Shown: positions 44,655-53,675 of the stretch, in pieces
Layout of the letters: each line of letters opens with the position of its first letter
Position numbering within the stretch: the first letter of the stretch is position 1
The notes under the pieces: generated by a model
Seen by the model: the letters and a program-made list of their open reading frames with translations, nothing else
The model's database searches: none
Told to the model about the DNA's origin: nothing
NCBI RefSeq assembly: GCF_008274215.1
Contig: NZ_VTPS01000001.1
Span: 62,001-126,000, forward strand
Source of the DNA: Calorimonas adulescens
GTDB lineage: Bacteria > Bacillota > Thermoanaerobacteria > Thermoanaerobacterales > UBA4877
Reading direction: 5' to 3'
DNA length: 64,000 nucleotides
Program-made: the position numbers and the translations under genes

Positions 44655-46382
44655 ATGCCACTGGATGGATTAGGTCTACATGCTCTGGTTTACGAACTTA
44701 AAAATACTATTATAGGCAGTAAGATAGAAAAGATATACCAACCTGATAGATATGAAATCTTACTTCATCTGCGAAAACCACAGGAAAATATAAAACTGTT
44801 AATAAATTCTCACCCTGTGCTTTCAAGAATCTGCATTACAACAACTGACAAAAAGAATCCGGTTAATCCGCCACCTTTTTGCATGCTTCTTCGGAAATAT
44901 CTCGAAAGTGGGGAAATAATTGATATAAAGCAAAAGGGATTGGATAGGATTATAGAGATTACCTTTAAAAGTTGGAAAGATGAAATATTAATGCTATATA
45001 TCGAGATTATGGGAAAATACTCTAACATAATATTAACCGATAAAGAATACAAAATCATTGACTCACTAAGACATGTAGACCCAGAGATGAGTAGAGTAAG
45101 GTGGGTAATGCCAGGTGAAAAATATGTATATCCACCACCCCAGAACAAACTTAATCTGCTTTCATCAAACAATGAAGACATTATAGGAGCCCTAAATATA
45201 CCATCGACTGGATCTATGTCAAATCATATAGTTAAAAGCCTTGAGGGTTTTAGCGGTTTTCTTGCCAACGCCATTTTAATGTCCTGTAAACTCAATCCTT
45301 CAGATAATGTGGATATAAAAAATATGGATAGAGTAATTGATGAGATTATTAAGATAAAAAATAAACTCCAGAACAACCAGTATGAACCAACCCTTTATCT
45401 GGAAAAAAATGAATATAAAGACTTTTTGCCCTTTAATTTTGATATGTTCGATTCCATAAGATTTAACAGTATGTCGCTTATGGTCGATGAGTTTTATAGT
45501 ATAAAAGAACTTAAAGGACTTATAAACGACAGGTCCAGTTCACTTTTAAAGATAATTAATAGTAACCTCGACAGGTGTTATAGAAAGTTAGAAAACCTCC
45601 AAGATGAACTCGCTTCTGGCAAAGAAAGAGATAAATACAAGGAATATGCAGACCTTATAATGGCAAATTTGAGCAATATTCATAAGGGAATGAAGTCTAT
45701 AAATGTGGTTAATATATTTTCTGAATCCACCAGCCCAATAGAAATCCCTTTAGACCCATCATTGAGCCCGGTAGAAAATGCCCAGCGCTATTATAAAAAA
45801 TACAATAAACTTAAAAATTCAATTAAGTACATTGAGGAACAGATAGAAGAGACAATAGAAGAGATAGAATTCCTCGAATCTGAGTTAAATAACCTTCAAA
45901 ATATAGACAGCATCAATGAAATTGAAGAGATAAAAAACGAACTGGAAGCTATTGGCTATATTAAGCAGGACAGTAAAAAGAAGGTGTTGACAATCAAATC
46001 AAAGCCGCGCCATTTTTTGTCTTCTGACGGTTACGATATATATGTGGGCAAAAATAATTATCAGAATGATGAACTTACGCTGAGGCTCTCATCGGCAAAT
46101 GACATATGGCTTCATACAAAAGATATCCCAGGTTCCCATGTAATTATAAAAACAAATGGGAACAATATAACAGACGAGACCCTAGATGAGGCGGCAACAC
46201 TGGCGGCTTATTATAGCAAGGCAAGACACTCCAGCAATGTCCCTGTAGACTATACATTAAAGAAATTTGTAAAGAAGCCCTCTGGTGCAAAACCAGGAAG
46301 GGTAATTTACACTAACCAGAAAACTATTTTTATAACACCTATAGAAGAAAAAATTAAATCCTTGAAAAGAATTGAGGATTAA
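44655..46382 (+). CDS. rqcH: Ribosome quality control protein RqcH (NFACT family)
   Basis: RqcH binds stalled 50S-peptidyl-tRNA complexes and recruits tRNA-Ala to add C-terminal alanine tails that mark the peptide for decay. From ATG 44655 (MPLDGLGLHALVYELKN), 7 bases after GGGAGG, the protein is 575 aa. It has NFACT-N, a central coiled coil (about residues 290-420; SIKYIEEQIEETIEEIEFLE), and a C-terminal NFACT-R domain with DIWLHTKDIPGSHVII. The upstream in-frame ATG at 44640 precedes the ribosome-binding site. It is often annotated as a fibronectin-binding protein. Confidence 0.96.
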   Translation: MPLDGLGLHALVYELKNTIIGSKIEKIYQPDRYEILLHLRKPQENIKLLINSHPVLSRICITTTDKKNPVNPPPFCMLLRKYLESGEIIDIKQKGLDRIIEITFKSWKDEILMLYIEIMGKYSNIILTDKEYKIIDSLRHVDPEMSRVRWVMPGEKYVYPPPQNKLNLLSSNNEDIIGALNIPSTGSMSNHIVKSLEGFSGFLANAILMSCKLNPSDNVDIKNMDRVIDEIIKIKNKLQNNQYEPTLYLEKNEYKDFLPFNFDMFDSIRFNSMSLMVDEFYSIKELKGLINDRSSSLLKIINSNLDRCYRKLENLQDELASGKERDKYKEYADLIMANLSNIHKGMKSINVVNIFSESTSPIEIPLDPSLSPVENAQRYYKKYNKLKNSIKYIEEQIEETIEEIEFLESELNNLQNIDSINEIEEIKNELEAIGYIKQDSKKKVLTIKSKPRHFLSSDGYDIYVGKNNYQNDELTLRLSSANDIWLHTKDIPGSHVIIKTNGNNITDETLDEAATLAAYYSKARHSSNVPVDYTLKKFVKKPSGAKPGRVIYTNQKTIFITPIEEKIKSLKRIED

Positions 46383-47026
46383 ACATGATGTTGAAATTCT
46401 TTATAGGTATGCAGAATTTCCCTGTACATCTGTAATCTATATAGAAATCCTCGCATGAAACCCATTTTTTCCTCTTTACGATAGTGTGTAAGTCCTGTAA
46501 GATCAGGATAGCATACTTTATAATTTTTCATCGCAGCATATTTGCTAATAAAAACCTCAACGCCGAATCGAGTCCATGATATGTCTGGGAGTTCTTTTGC
46601 AAAACTTCCTCTAAGACATCTTTGCCCGTTCAATATGTAAAAATATTTTTGGGCTAAATTGACGGATGTCTTACCGCCTCGTTTAAACGTGCCAATGCTC
46701 ATTACCGTTTTATCATCTTTGAAAAGTGGTTCTATTAAAGCATCTATGTGTTTAGCTGTTAGCCCTATCAGGTCAGCGTCTATAAACAGGTAGTAGTCAG
46801 CACTGGTGAGTCTAATGGCTGTTTGAAGCGCAGCACCTTTACCGAGGTTTTGGATATGTCTTAGGAGAATTACATTATATTGTTCTGCTACCTCTGAGGT
46901 TTTATCAATAGATCCATCATCTATCACATACACTGAATTTATGTAATCTATATCCGTTAATATATCAAGCACCTTAGCGATTCTGGGAGCCTCATTGAAT
47001 GCTGGCACAAGAGCAATTATTTCCAT
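46379..47026 (-). CDS. Glycosyltransferase family 2 protein
   Basis: A 215-aa GT-A enzyme (from ATG 47026). Motifs: IIALVPAFNEAPRIAKVLDI at the N-terminus, YVIDDGSIDKTSEVAE, GKGAALQTAI, and the metal-binding DADLIGL (DxD). FIGTFKRGG and a basic C-terminus with HYRKEEKMGFMRGFLYRLQM follow. No membrane span is evident, unlike processive enzymes. Substrate unknown. It is convergent with rqcH (4-base overlap) and divergent from the methyltransferase leader. A second GT2 gene lies at 56.3 kb. Confidence 0.88.
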   Translation of the reverse strand: MEIIALVPAFNEAPRIAKVLDILTDIDYINSVYVIDDGSIDKTSEVAEQYNVILLRHIQNLGKGAALQTAIRLTSADYYLFIDADLIGLTAKHIDALIEPLFKDDKTVMSIGTFKRGGKTSVNLAQKYFYILNGQRCLRGSFAKELPDISWTRFGVEVFISKYAAMKNYKVCYPDLTGLTHYRKEEKMGFMRGFLYRLQMYREILHTYKEFQHHV

Positions 47027-47154
47027 TTTTATCACCCTTAATTAATTATATCAAAAATAATATGCTATGAAAATTTTGGGGAGTAAATAGTACGGGATAG
47101 CAACCGTCCATGATAAAAATCACTACGGTAATTGACTACAGGAGCAATGCCATA

Positions 47155-47238
47155 ATGAGAAATAGCAGAGAAATTAAACCTGCAATAACCTGTTTCTCAA
47201 TTATGCATGGTAACCATAACGGACATAACTCAAAGTGA
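47155..47238 (+). CDS. Possible 27-aa leader peptide
   Basis: ATG 47155 to TGA 47238 encodes MRNSREIKPAITCFSIMHGN followed by HNGHNSK. An AGGAG motif lies about 10 bases before it. It starts at the first TGAGAAAT arm, includes the TTTCTCA arm, and stops 4 bases before the third arm, the geometry of a translational attenuator. No homologue is recognised. It may be chance. Confidence 0.35.
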   Translation: MRNSREIKPAITCFSIMHGNHNGHNSK

Positions 47239-47291
47239 CAAAATTTCTCATCAACAGTAAATTCAATACGAAGGGAGTGAAAACCTGAGAA

Positions 47292-47328
47292 ATGACCGTT
47301 TAACTGTCAAAAATACGGTCATGTTTTT
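47292..47328 (+). terminator. Terminator-like hairpin just before the RlmI-like gene
   Basis: ATGACCGT (47292-47299), a 15-base loop, ACGGTCAT (47315-47322), then GTTTTTG. The 8-bp stem is perfect but the loop is long and the U-run short. It ends 20 bases before the methyltransferase ATG, so it could attenuate that gene. Confidence 0.45.
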
Positions 47329-47341
47329 GAATCAGGGTAGT

Positions 47342-48514
47342 ATGGCAAAATTATATTTAAAAAGAATAAATATTGATAGGATATTAAATGGACATCCATG
47401 GATATTTGATAATGAAATATCTCTGGTTGAAGGGGAATATTCTCCGGGTGATGTGGTGGAGGTTTACGATTACAAAAAGAAGTTTATTGGGAAGGGTTTT
47501 ATAAGCCCTAAGTCTAAAATACGTATCAGGCTGCTTACCAGAAATAAAGATGAAAATATCGATGAAAATTTCATCAGGAATAAAGTTGTTGAGGCATGTG
47601 AATATAGAAAGAGAATTATGGATATATCTTCCTGTCGTTTGATTTATGGCGAAGCAGATGGCCTCCCCGGTCTTATAGTGGATAAGTTTGGTGACTATCT
47701 TGTACTTCAGTCACTTACAATAGGAATTGAAAAATTTAAACAGGTTGTTGTTGATGTACTCATAGACATAATAGCCCCTAAAGGCATATATGAGAGAAAT
47801 GATGTTCCTGTAAGGGAACTGGAAGGTATAAAACAGCAAAGCGGATATCTTTACGGCAGTTTTGATCCAATGCAGCAATTTGAAGAAAACGGGTTAAAAT
47901 TCTGGGTGGATATGAAAAATGGCCAGAAAACAGGATATTTTTTAGATCAAAAAGAAAATAGAATGTCGATAAAATCCTTTGTACAGGGTGCTAATGTACT
48001 TGACTGTTTTTGCAATACCGGTTCTTTCTCAGTACATGCAGCCTTCTTTGGTGCTGCAAGCGTAATGGGGATAGATATATCACCAAATGTACTTGAAATT
48101 GCAAAGAAAAACGCTGAGCTCAACAATGTATCGGAAATCTGCACATTCAAAGAAGCAAACGTATTTGATATGCTCAAGGAATACGATGAAGAGGGGAAAA
48201 AATATGATGTAATCATTCTTGACCCGCCGGCGTTTACCAAGAGCAGCAAAACAGTAGGGAATGCGTATCGTGGCTATAAAGAAATCAACTTAAGGGCCAT
48301 GAAACTGTTGCCACCCGGAGGAATTTTAATCACATCCTCATGTTCCCAGCATATAAATCGCGAGGAATTTTTAAATATCATAGTCGATGCAGCAAGGGAT
48401 ACCAAAAGAAAGTTGCGATTGATAGAGTTTCGCGGCCAGGCCAAAGACCACCCAATTTTGCCAGCCTCAAGAGAGACCAACTATTTGAAATTTGCAATAT
48501 TAGAAGTAAGGTAA
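47342..48514 (+). CDS. Class I SAM-dependent rRNA (cytosine-C5) methyltransferase, RlmI-like
   Basis: A 390-aa protein with an N-terminal PUA domain (about 1-75; AKLYLKRINIDRILNGHPWI) and a Rossmann methyltransferase domain: GYFLDQKENR, LDCFCNTGSFSVHAAFFGA, VMGIDISPNVLEIAKKNA, and LDPPAFTKSS (motif IV). SSCSQHINREEF carries the Cys expected for a C5 mechanism. Relatives methylate C1962 of 23S rRNA. ATG 47342 has only a weak AGGG site; an ATG at 47321 has none. Structured leader upstream, terminator downstream. Confidence 0.9.
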   Translation: MAKLYLKRINIDRILNGHPWIFDNEISLVEGEYSPGDVVEVYDYKKKFIGKGFISPKSKIRIRLLTRNKDENIDENFIRNKVVEACEYRKRIMDISSCRLIYGEADGLPGLIVDKFGDYLVLQSLTIGIEKFKQVVVDVLIDIIAPKGIYERNDVPVRELEGIKQQSGYLYGSFDPMQQFEENGLKFWVDMKNGQKTGYFLDQKENRMSIKSFVQGANVLDCFCNTGSFSVHAAFFGAASVMGIDISPNVLEIAKKNAELNNVSEICTFKEANVFDMLKEYDEEGKKYDVIILDPPAFTKSSKTVGNAYRGYKEINLRAMKLLPPGGILITSSCSQHINREEFLNIIVDAARDTKRKLRLIEFRGQAKDHPILPASRETNYLKFAILEVR

Positions 48515-48543
48515 AAAGAGAGAGTTAAATCGCTCTCTCTTTT
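48514..48543. terminator. Bidirectional terminator between the methyltransferase and uraA
   Basis: AAAAGAGAGAG (48514-48524), 8-base loop, CTCTCTCTTTT (48533-48543): an 11-bp stem with A/T-rich ends between convergent genes. It overlaps the stop codon of each gene by 1-2 bases. Confidence 0.85.
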
Positions 48544-49762
48544 ATTCTTCAGGCAGTATAAGATTTAAAATAATGCCCGCAATAGCACCCAAACTCATAC
48601 CTGCCAGCTTTATATTTCCACCAAGGTCAAATACGGCTCCTCCGATTCCAAGAACGAGTATTGTTGCTGCTATTAGCAAATTTCTTGTCTTGCCAAAATC
48701 AAGATTGTTATTAACAATGGTCTTTATTCCAATACTTGAAATCATACCAAACAATACGATGGAAATACCCCCTATTACCGGCTGAGGAATTGTAGAAATA
48801 ACAGCGCCAAACTTTCCTATAACTGATATGCATATAGCGGATATCGCAGCTATCTCCATAACAACAGGATTGTAGATCTTCGTAAGAGCCAGTACACCGG
48901 TGTTCTCAGAATATGTGGTATTTGCAGGCCCACCTAATAGAGCTGCCAGTGCGGTTGCAAGACCATCTCCCAAAAGAGTAACACTAAGGCCAGGCCTCTT
49001 TATAAAATCTTTTCCCACAGTCTCGCTGACAGAAAGCACATCCCCTATATGCTCAATTGCAGTTACCAGAGCCACAGGCGCTATTACAGCTATTGCATCC
49101 CAGCTAAACTTTGGAAAAGTAAAGGCAGGCATTGCAAACCATTTAGCCTCAATGATTGGCGTGTAATCTACATATCCAAGAATAGCTGAAGCAATATAAC
49201 CTGCAGCCAGTCCAAACAGCACAGGTATAACCTTAAAGAATCCTTTCGCATACATGTTGACAACAACTACAGTTGCGAATGCTATACCGGCCAAAAGCCA
49301 GTTTTCGCTTGCCATATTAACAGCAGTCGGTGCTAGGTTCAAACCAATAACCATAATTATTGGACCAGTCACTATCGGTGGCAACAATTTTTTTATTTTC
49401 TCTGCCCCGATAATCTTTACCAGTGCCGCAAATACTACATACAGAAGACCTGCTACAATTATGCCACCCTGAGCATACTGCAATCCACCCATGTTCTTTG
49501 AAACCAATATAATAGGTGCAATATACGCAAAGGAAGACCCCAAAAATATAGGCACCTCAAACCTGGTAATCAGATGAAAAAGCAGTGTTCCTACTCCAGC
49601 AGTAAAAAGTGCAACAGAAACATTCATACCAGTAGTAAGTGGCACAAGCACAGTGGCTCCAAACATAGTGAATAGATGTTGGATGCCCACTATGAGTAAC
49701 TTAACTCCACTGATTTCTTCTACACTTTCCTTTGCCTTTGTAGCTTTAATAATATTTTCCAT
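48542..49762 (-). CDS. uraA: Uracil/xanthine permease
   Basis: A 406-aa membrane transporter of the NCS2 (nucleobase-cation symporter 2) family with about 12-14 spans. Family stretches include GVQHLFTMFGATVLVPLTTG, the ending GGSSFAYIAP-like FLGSSFAYIAPIILVS, and the conserved GGPANTTYSENTGVLALTKI. Placement directly after pyrR (44 bases) makes uracil the likely substrate. It shares the PyrR attenuator upstream of pyrR, so uptake would fall when UMP is high. Confidence 0.95.
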   Translation of the reverse strand: MENIIKATKAKESVEEISGVKLLIVGIQHLFTMFGATVLVPLTTGMNVSVALFTAGVGTLLFHLITRFEVPIFLGSSFAYIAPIILVSKNMGGLQYAQGGIIVAGLLYVVFAALVKIIGAEKIKKLLPPIVTGPIIMVIGLNLAPTAVNMASENWLLAGIAFATVVVVNMYAKGFFKVIPVLFGLAAGYIASAILGYVDYTPIIEAKWFAMPAFTFPKFSWDAIAVIAPVALVTAIEHIGDVLSVSETVGKDFIKRPGLSVTLLGDGLATALAALLGGPANTTYSENTGVLALTKIYNPVVMEIAAISAICISVIGKFGAVISTIPQPVIGGISIVLFGMISSIGIKTIVNNNLDFGKTRNLLIAATILVLGIGGAVFDLGGNIKLAGMSLGAIAGIILNLILPEE

Positions 49763-49806
49763 AAGATTTCCCCTTTCTAGCCTCTCAAGGGCTAAATTAA
49801 AGTTTT

Positions 49807-50343
<537 letters not shown>

Positions 50344-50362
50344 TTACCTTCACCTCCTCTAA

Positions 50363-50395
50363 TAAAAAACTTCTTATCCGAGCCGATAAGAAGTT
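50363..50395 (-). terminator. Attenuator terminator of pyrR-uraA
   Basis: Minus strand AACTTCTTATC, loop GGCTCG, GATAAGAAGTT, then TTTTTATT: an 11-bp perfect stem with a U-run. The 5' arm CTTATCG can pair instead with CGATAAG at the end of the PyrR site (50421-50427), giving an antiterminator. Confidence 0.9.
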
Positions 50396-50420
50396 TAATA
50401 ACGGTATTCCGTTCTTCACT

Positions 50421-50451
50421 CCTTATCGACCTCACAGGGTCAACTTAAAGG
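50421..50451 (-). promoter_or_regulatory. PyrR-binding loop in the pyrR leader
   Basis: Minus strand CCTTTAAGTTGACCCTGTGA followed by GGTCGATAAGG: a GACC/GGTC stem capped by CTGTGA, flanked by CCTT/AAGG. CCtGtGAGGtC matches the conserved PyrR-binding pattern (CC-n-G-n-GAGG). UMP-PyrR would hold this anti-antiterminator and allow the terminator at 50363-50395 to form. Confidence 0.85.
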
Positions 50452-50464
50452 ATTACTCTTGTAT

Positions 50465-50494
50465 ATATTAACACTTTGAATATGGAATTGTCAA
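50465..50494 (-). promoter_or_regulatory. Promoter of pyrR-uraA
   Basis: Minus strand TTGACA (50494-50489), 17 bases, TTAATA (50471-50466); TAATAT one base on is an alternative with an 18-base spacer. The leader to pyrR is about 110 bases, enough for the attenuator. The -35 overlaps the spoIIM stop. Confidence 0.7.
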
Positions 50495-51111
50495 CTGATA
50501 ACAACTTTAATCAAATATATTGAGAAATAACCCTCTATCAGCGAACCTATAACTATTATCATAAAAACCGCTGCCATAACAAGCGTATATGCAATAAAAT
50601 CCTTGAAAATATTGGATATGCCACTGGATCTGTTTCTGAATATGTACAGAGAAAAATTAATTGATATCACACCCATAATAATTAACCCGGGAATAATAAA
50701 TATATTGGAAGGTAGCAGGGATAAAAGAGCAAAGGCAATACCGTTTTTCTGCAAATTATTTACAAGAAAGGAAAGGGTAAAGCCGAATACAAACCCCCTG
50801 ATTCCCATGACAATTAAGATAAGAGGAATGCAGATAAATGTAGCCCCGAGAATCCATATAATAAAAGCTATCTGAAAATTGTTTATCAGGGACTGGGTAA
50901 AAACCTCCGAGCTGCTCACATCAGTGTCAATAAACAATTGAAAAAAACCGTTAATATAGTTTAGGAGCTCACTGCGCTGAATATCAGATAGCGACCCGGT
51001 ACTCATATAGCCGGTAATAATACCAATATATGTAAAAAGTGTACATAGAAAGTATAAATATATATGGTTTTTAAAATGTTTGACAAACACACTCCAAAGT
51101 TGTCCTACCAA
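50491..51111 (-). CDS. spoIIM: Stage II sporulation protein M
   Basis: SpoIIM, with SpoIID and SpoIIP, drives engulfment by peptidoglycan degradation. The 206-aa protein has about five membrane spans, the cytoplasmic start VGQLWSVFVKHFKNHIYLYF, a loop with FTQSLINNFQIAFIIWILGA and IRGFVFGFTLSFLV. Start is TTG 51111, 8 bases after AGGGGG. It stands alone with a sigma-E-like promoter upstream, as expected for a mother-cell gene. Confidence 0.92.
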   Translation of the reverse strand: MVGQLWSVFVKHFKNHIYLYFLCTLFTYIGIITGYMSTGSLSDIQRSELLNYINGFFQLFIDTDVSSSEVFTQSLINNFQIAFIIWILGATFICIPLILIVMGIRGFVFGFTLSFLVNNLQKNGIAFALLSLLPSNIFIIPGLIIMGVISINFSLYIFRNRSSGISNIFKDFIAYTLVMAAVFMIIVIGSLIEGYFSIYLIKVVIS

Positions 51112-51135
51112 GCGAATTACCCCCTATCCCTATAA

Positions 51136-51164
51136 TAGATATGAATATAAAATGGACAATATTA
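51136..51164 (-). promoter_or_regulatory. Probable sigma-E promoter of spoIIM
   Basis: Minus strand TAATATT (51164-51158), which matches the -35 consensus KMATATT fully, then 14 bases, then CATATCTA (51143-51136) with the CATA core of CATACAnT. Distance to the gene is about 25 bases. spoIIM is sigma-E dependent in Bacillus. Confidence 0.5.
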
Positions 51165-51228
51165 CCTTAAGATATGGTTTAAAAAAGTTAAACAATCTGA
51201 TAAAATTTTCTTATTGGGGGTATAGACA

Positions 51229-53145
51229 ATGGCAATATTACGGTGTGAAAATTTAACAAAAAGTTTTGGCATCAATGATGTGCTAATAAATGTAAGCTTT
51301 GTTGTTGAGGGAAATGACCATATCGGCGTGGTTGGAAATAATGGGTGCGGCAAGTCCACTCTTTTAAAAATTATTGCAGGACATATGGACTATAATTCAG
51401 GCAATCTTATTTTTGCCTCAGACATATCTATAGGTTACCTCGAACAAAATACAATAATAACTTCAGAGAATACGCTCTGGGAAGAGATGTTCAATGAATA
51501 CGAAGACATTAAAACAATAGAGAGACAGCTTAAAAACATTGAAAACAAAATATCTGAGCTGGGTCTTCAAGGCAAAATAAATGACCGGCTGTTTGATGAA
51601 TATGAGTACCTCAGGACAGAATATGAAAATAGAAATGGATATGCGTATGAAAGTATTATACGTAAAACTCTTGACGGATTGGGTTTTCCCAAAAATGACT
51701 ACAACAGACCTATTGTTGAGTTTAGTGGTGGCCAGAAAAATAAAATAAACCTTGCAAAAATACTGCAGAAAAAGCCTGACCTCTTACTCCTTGACGAGCC
51801 TACAAACTATCTTGATATACCTTCTTGTGAATGGCTGGAGGATTATCTAAAAAATTACAATGGGGCGGTTATAGTTGTCTCTCACGATAGGTACTTTTTA
51901 AACAGTTTTGTAAATAAAATATTTGATATACATCACCATACCCTTGACACATATAATGGAAATTACGATACCTTTATTAAATTAAAAGAAGAAAAAAGAA
52001 AACAACTTGAAAAAAACTATATGATCCAACAAAGGGAAATAAACAGACTTATGAATATCATAAGTGTCCAGAGAAATAGAGGCACTGAAAAGAGCATCAA
52101 AATCGCTTCCAGCAGAGAAAAGATGCTGAAAAAAATAGAAAAGATTGAAAAACCACAAGAACAGTCAAAGATGCGGCTTGATCTTAAACTGCAGTTTGAA
52201 TCGAGCAATATAGTGGTCAAATCAAGCAACCTGTCAATGTATTTTGATCAAAACAGAATATTTGAAAATATTAATTTCACTATAGGCAAAGGTGAAAAAA
52301 TTGCACTTATTGGTCCGAATGGTACAGGCAAGAGTACCCTTTTAAAAATAATTGCTGGTCAATTAAAGCAGACAGGGGGAGAAATAATATTTGGAAACAG
52401 GGTTCAGATCGGTTACCTCAGCCAGGAAAGGACAGATCTTAATTTTGACAACAACCTCATGGAGGAGATATGGTCTGCAGATTCCTCACTAAGACAGTTC
52501 GAGGTTAGAAGCATTCTAAGTTATTTTCTCTTTACCGGTGACGATGTTTTTAAAAAAGTTTCTACTTTGAGTGGTGGTGAACTTATAAGGCTATCTCTGG
52601 CAAAACTTGTTATATCAAAGGCTAATTTTTTACTGCTTGATGAGCCAACAAACCATTTAGACATACCATCCAAAGAAGTGATAGAAGACGCCCTAAAAAG
52701 ATATACCGGCACCATATTATTTGTATCTCATGACAGATATTTTATAAACAAAATAGCAAATAAAATTTTTGAACTGGAAAATGGCAGCATTACAGAATAT
52801 CTTGGAAATTATTCTTACTACATTGATAAAAAACACAGGCTAAATAATCCAGAAAAAGAGACAGATACGCTGAGCAAAACAGAGCGTTCCCTCATGTTTA
52901 AAAAGCAGAGAGAATCAATAAATGAAAGAAGAGAATTAAGACAAAAATTAAAGGAAATGGAACAGATGATAGAAGATACAGAAACTGAAATCAGAATACT
53001 GGAAGAAAAGATGGGTAACCCTAAAATTTACCAGGATGAAAACACTGCCATAGAAACTGTAAAAAGATATAACCTGCTTAAAGCAGACTTGGAAGACTAC
53101 TATGCAAGATGGGGTGAATTAATAGAGTCAATGGAGGATTTTTAG
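51229..53145 (+). CDS. ABC-F family ATPase (ribosome-associated)
   Basis: A 638-aa protein with two ABC domains and no membrane part, the ABC-F layout. Domain 1: Walker A GNNGCGKSTLLKIIAG, signature FSGGQKNKINLA, Walker B LLLLDEPTNYLD. Linker about 240-320 is helical (IQQREINRLMNIISVQ). Domain 2: GPNGTGKSTLLKIIAG, LSGGELIRLSLA, FLLLDEPTNHLD. A C-terminal coiled coil (about 570-630) recalls YfmR/Uup types. Members bind the ribosomal E site to relieve stalling or give resistance; which applies here cannot be told. Plus strand, convergent with the Nudix gene. Confidence 0.93.
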   Translation: MAILRCENLTKSFGINDVLINVSFVVEGNDHIGVVGNNGCGKSTLLKIIAGHMDYNSGNLIFASDISIGYLEQNTIITSENTLWEEMFNEYEDIKTIERQLKNIENKISELGLQGKINDRLFDEYEYLRTEYENRNGYAYESIIRKTLDGLGFPKNDYNRPIVEFSGGQKNKINLAKILQKKPDLLLLDEPTNYLDIPSCEWLEDYLKNYNGAVIVVSHDRYFLNSFVNKIFDIHHHTLDTYNGNYDTFIKLKEEKRKQLEKNYMIQQREINRLMNIISVQRNRGTEKSIKIASSREKMLKKIEKIEKPQEQSKMRLDLKLQFESSNIVVKSSNLSMYFDQNRIFENINFTIGKGEKIALIGPNGTGKSTLLKIIAGQLKQTGGEIIFGNRVQIGYLSQERTDLNFDNNLMEEIWSADSSLRQFEVRSILSYFLFTGDDVFKKVSTLSGGELIRLSLAKLVISKANFLLLDEPTNHLDIPSKEVIEDALKRYTGTILFVSHDRYFINKIANKIFELENGSITEYLGNYSYYIDKKHRLNNPEKETDTLSKTERSLMFKKQRESINERRELRQKLKEMEQMIEDTETEIRILEEKMGNPKIYQDENTAIETVKRYNLLKADLEDYYARWGELIESMEDF

Positions 53146-53675
53146 CCCATTGACTCCATTAAAATATACTCTATTCCTATTATGGTTTTGGCGTCCCTAA
53201 TCGCACCCGAGGTTAGCATATCCTTTATCTCTTCCATACTAAACTCCTGCATATCAAGCAACTCATCAGGGTCAAGGTGTTGCTTGCCAGGGACAAGTCC
53301 AGTCGCAAGATAGAGGTATATATATTCGTCAGAAAAGCCTGGTGACGTATAAAACTCATATATCTTTTTTATCTCCCCTGAGTATCCAGTTTCCTCTTCT
53401 AATTCCCTCTTAGCACATTCCTCTGGTTGTTCCCCAGCCTCCAGCTTGCCGGCCGGTATCTCCCATAACTCATCCTCAGCAGGCTTCCTATACTGTTTTA
53501 CCATTACGACCTTATTGTCAATGGTAATGGGTACAACAGCAACAGCTCCTTTATGTTCCACGATTTCTCTACCTGCTACCCTTCCGTTGGGTAGCAACAC
53601 CTCATCAACTCTCAAGTTTATAATTCTGCCATCATATATTTTTTGACTTTTTATGGTTATCTCTCTTTTGTCCAT
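53142..53675 (-). CDS. Nudix hydrolase, ADP-ribose pyrophosphatase-like
   Basis: A 177-aa Nudix protein. The Nudix box GKLEAGEQPEECAKRELEEE-TG (about residues 76-97) is complete (G-x5-E-x7-RE-x2-EE-x-G). The N-terminal VDEVLLPNGRVAGREIVEH and the post-box FYTSPGFSDEYIYLYLA place it with NudF/YqkG ADP-ribose pyrophosphatases. It overlaps the 3' end of the DUF3866 gene by 19 bases, so the two are translated in a coupled way, and overlaps ABC-F by 4 bases at the other end. Confidence 0.93.
   Translation of the reverse strand: MDKREITIKSQKIYDGRIINLRVDEVLLPNGRVAGREIVEHKGAVAVVPITIDNKVVMVKQYRKPAEDELWEIPAGKLEAGEQPEECAKRELEEETGYSGEIKKIYEFYTSPGFSDEYIYLYLATGLVPGKQHLDPDELLDMQEFSMEEIKDMLTSGAIRDAKTIIGIEYILMESMG

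Larger units (their letters stand above)
47103..47330 (+). promoter_or_regulatory. Structured leader region before the RlmI-like gene
   Basis: The 315-base gap from 47027 to 47341 has no long gene but dense structure. ACCGT (47103-47107) can pair with ACGGT (47125-47129). TGAGAAAT (47156-47163), TTTCTCA (47193-47199), ATTTCTCA (47243-47250) and TGAGAAAT (47286-47293) can pair in two exclusive ways. A final hairpin at 47292-47322 resembles a terminator. A 27-codon ORF lies within. No known riboswitch or T-box motif was recognised. The same repeats could equally act on the minus-strand mRNA of the glycosyltransferase. Confidence 0.55.

Noticed and set aside
47036-47330. T-box or known riboswitch
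   Set aside because: No T-box sequence (AGGGTGGNACCGCG) or recognisable aptamer core; the gene is not of a typical T-box class.
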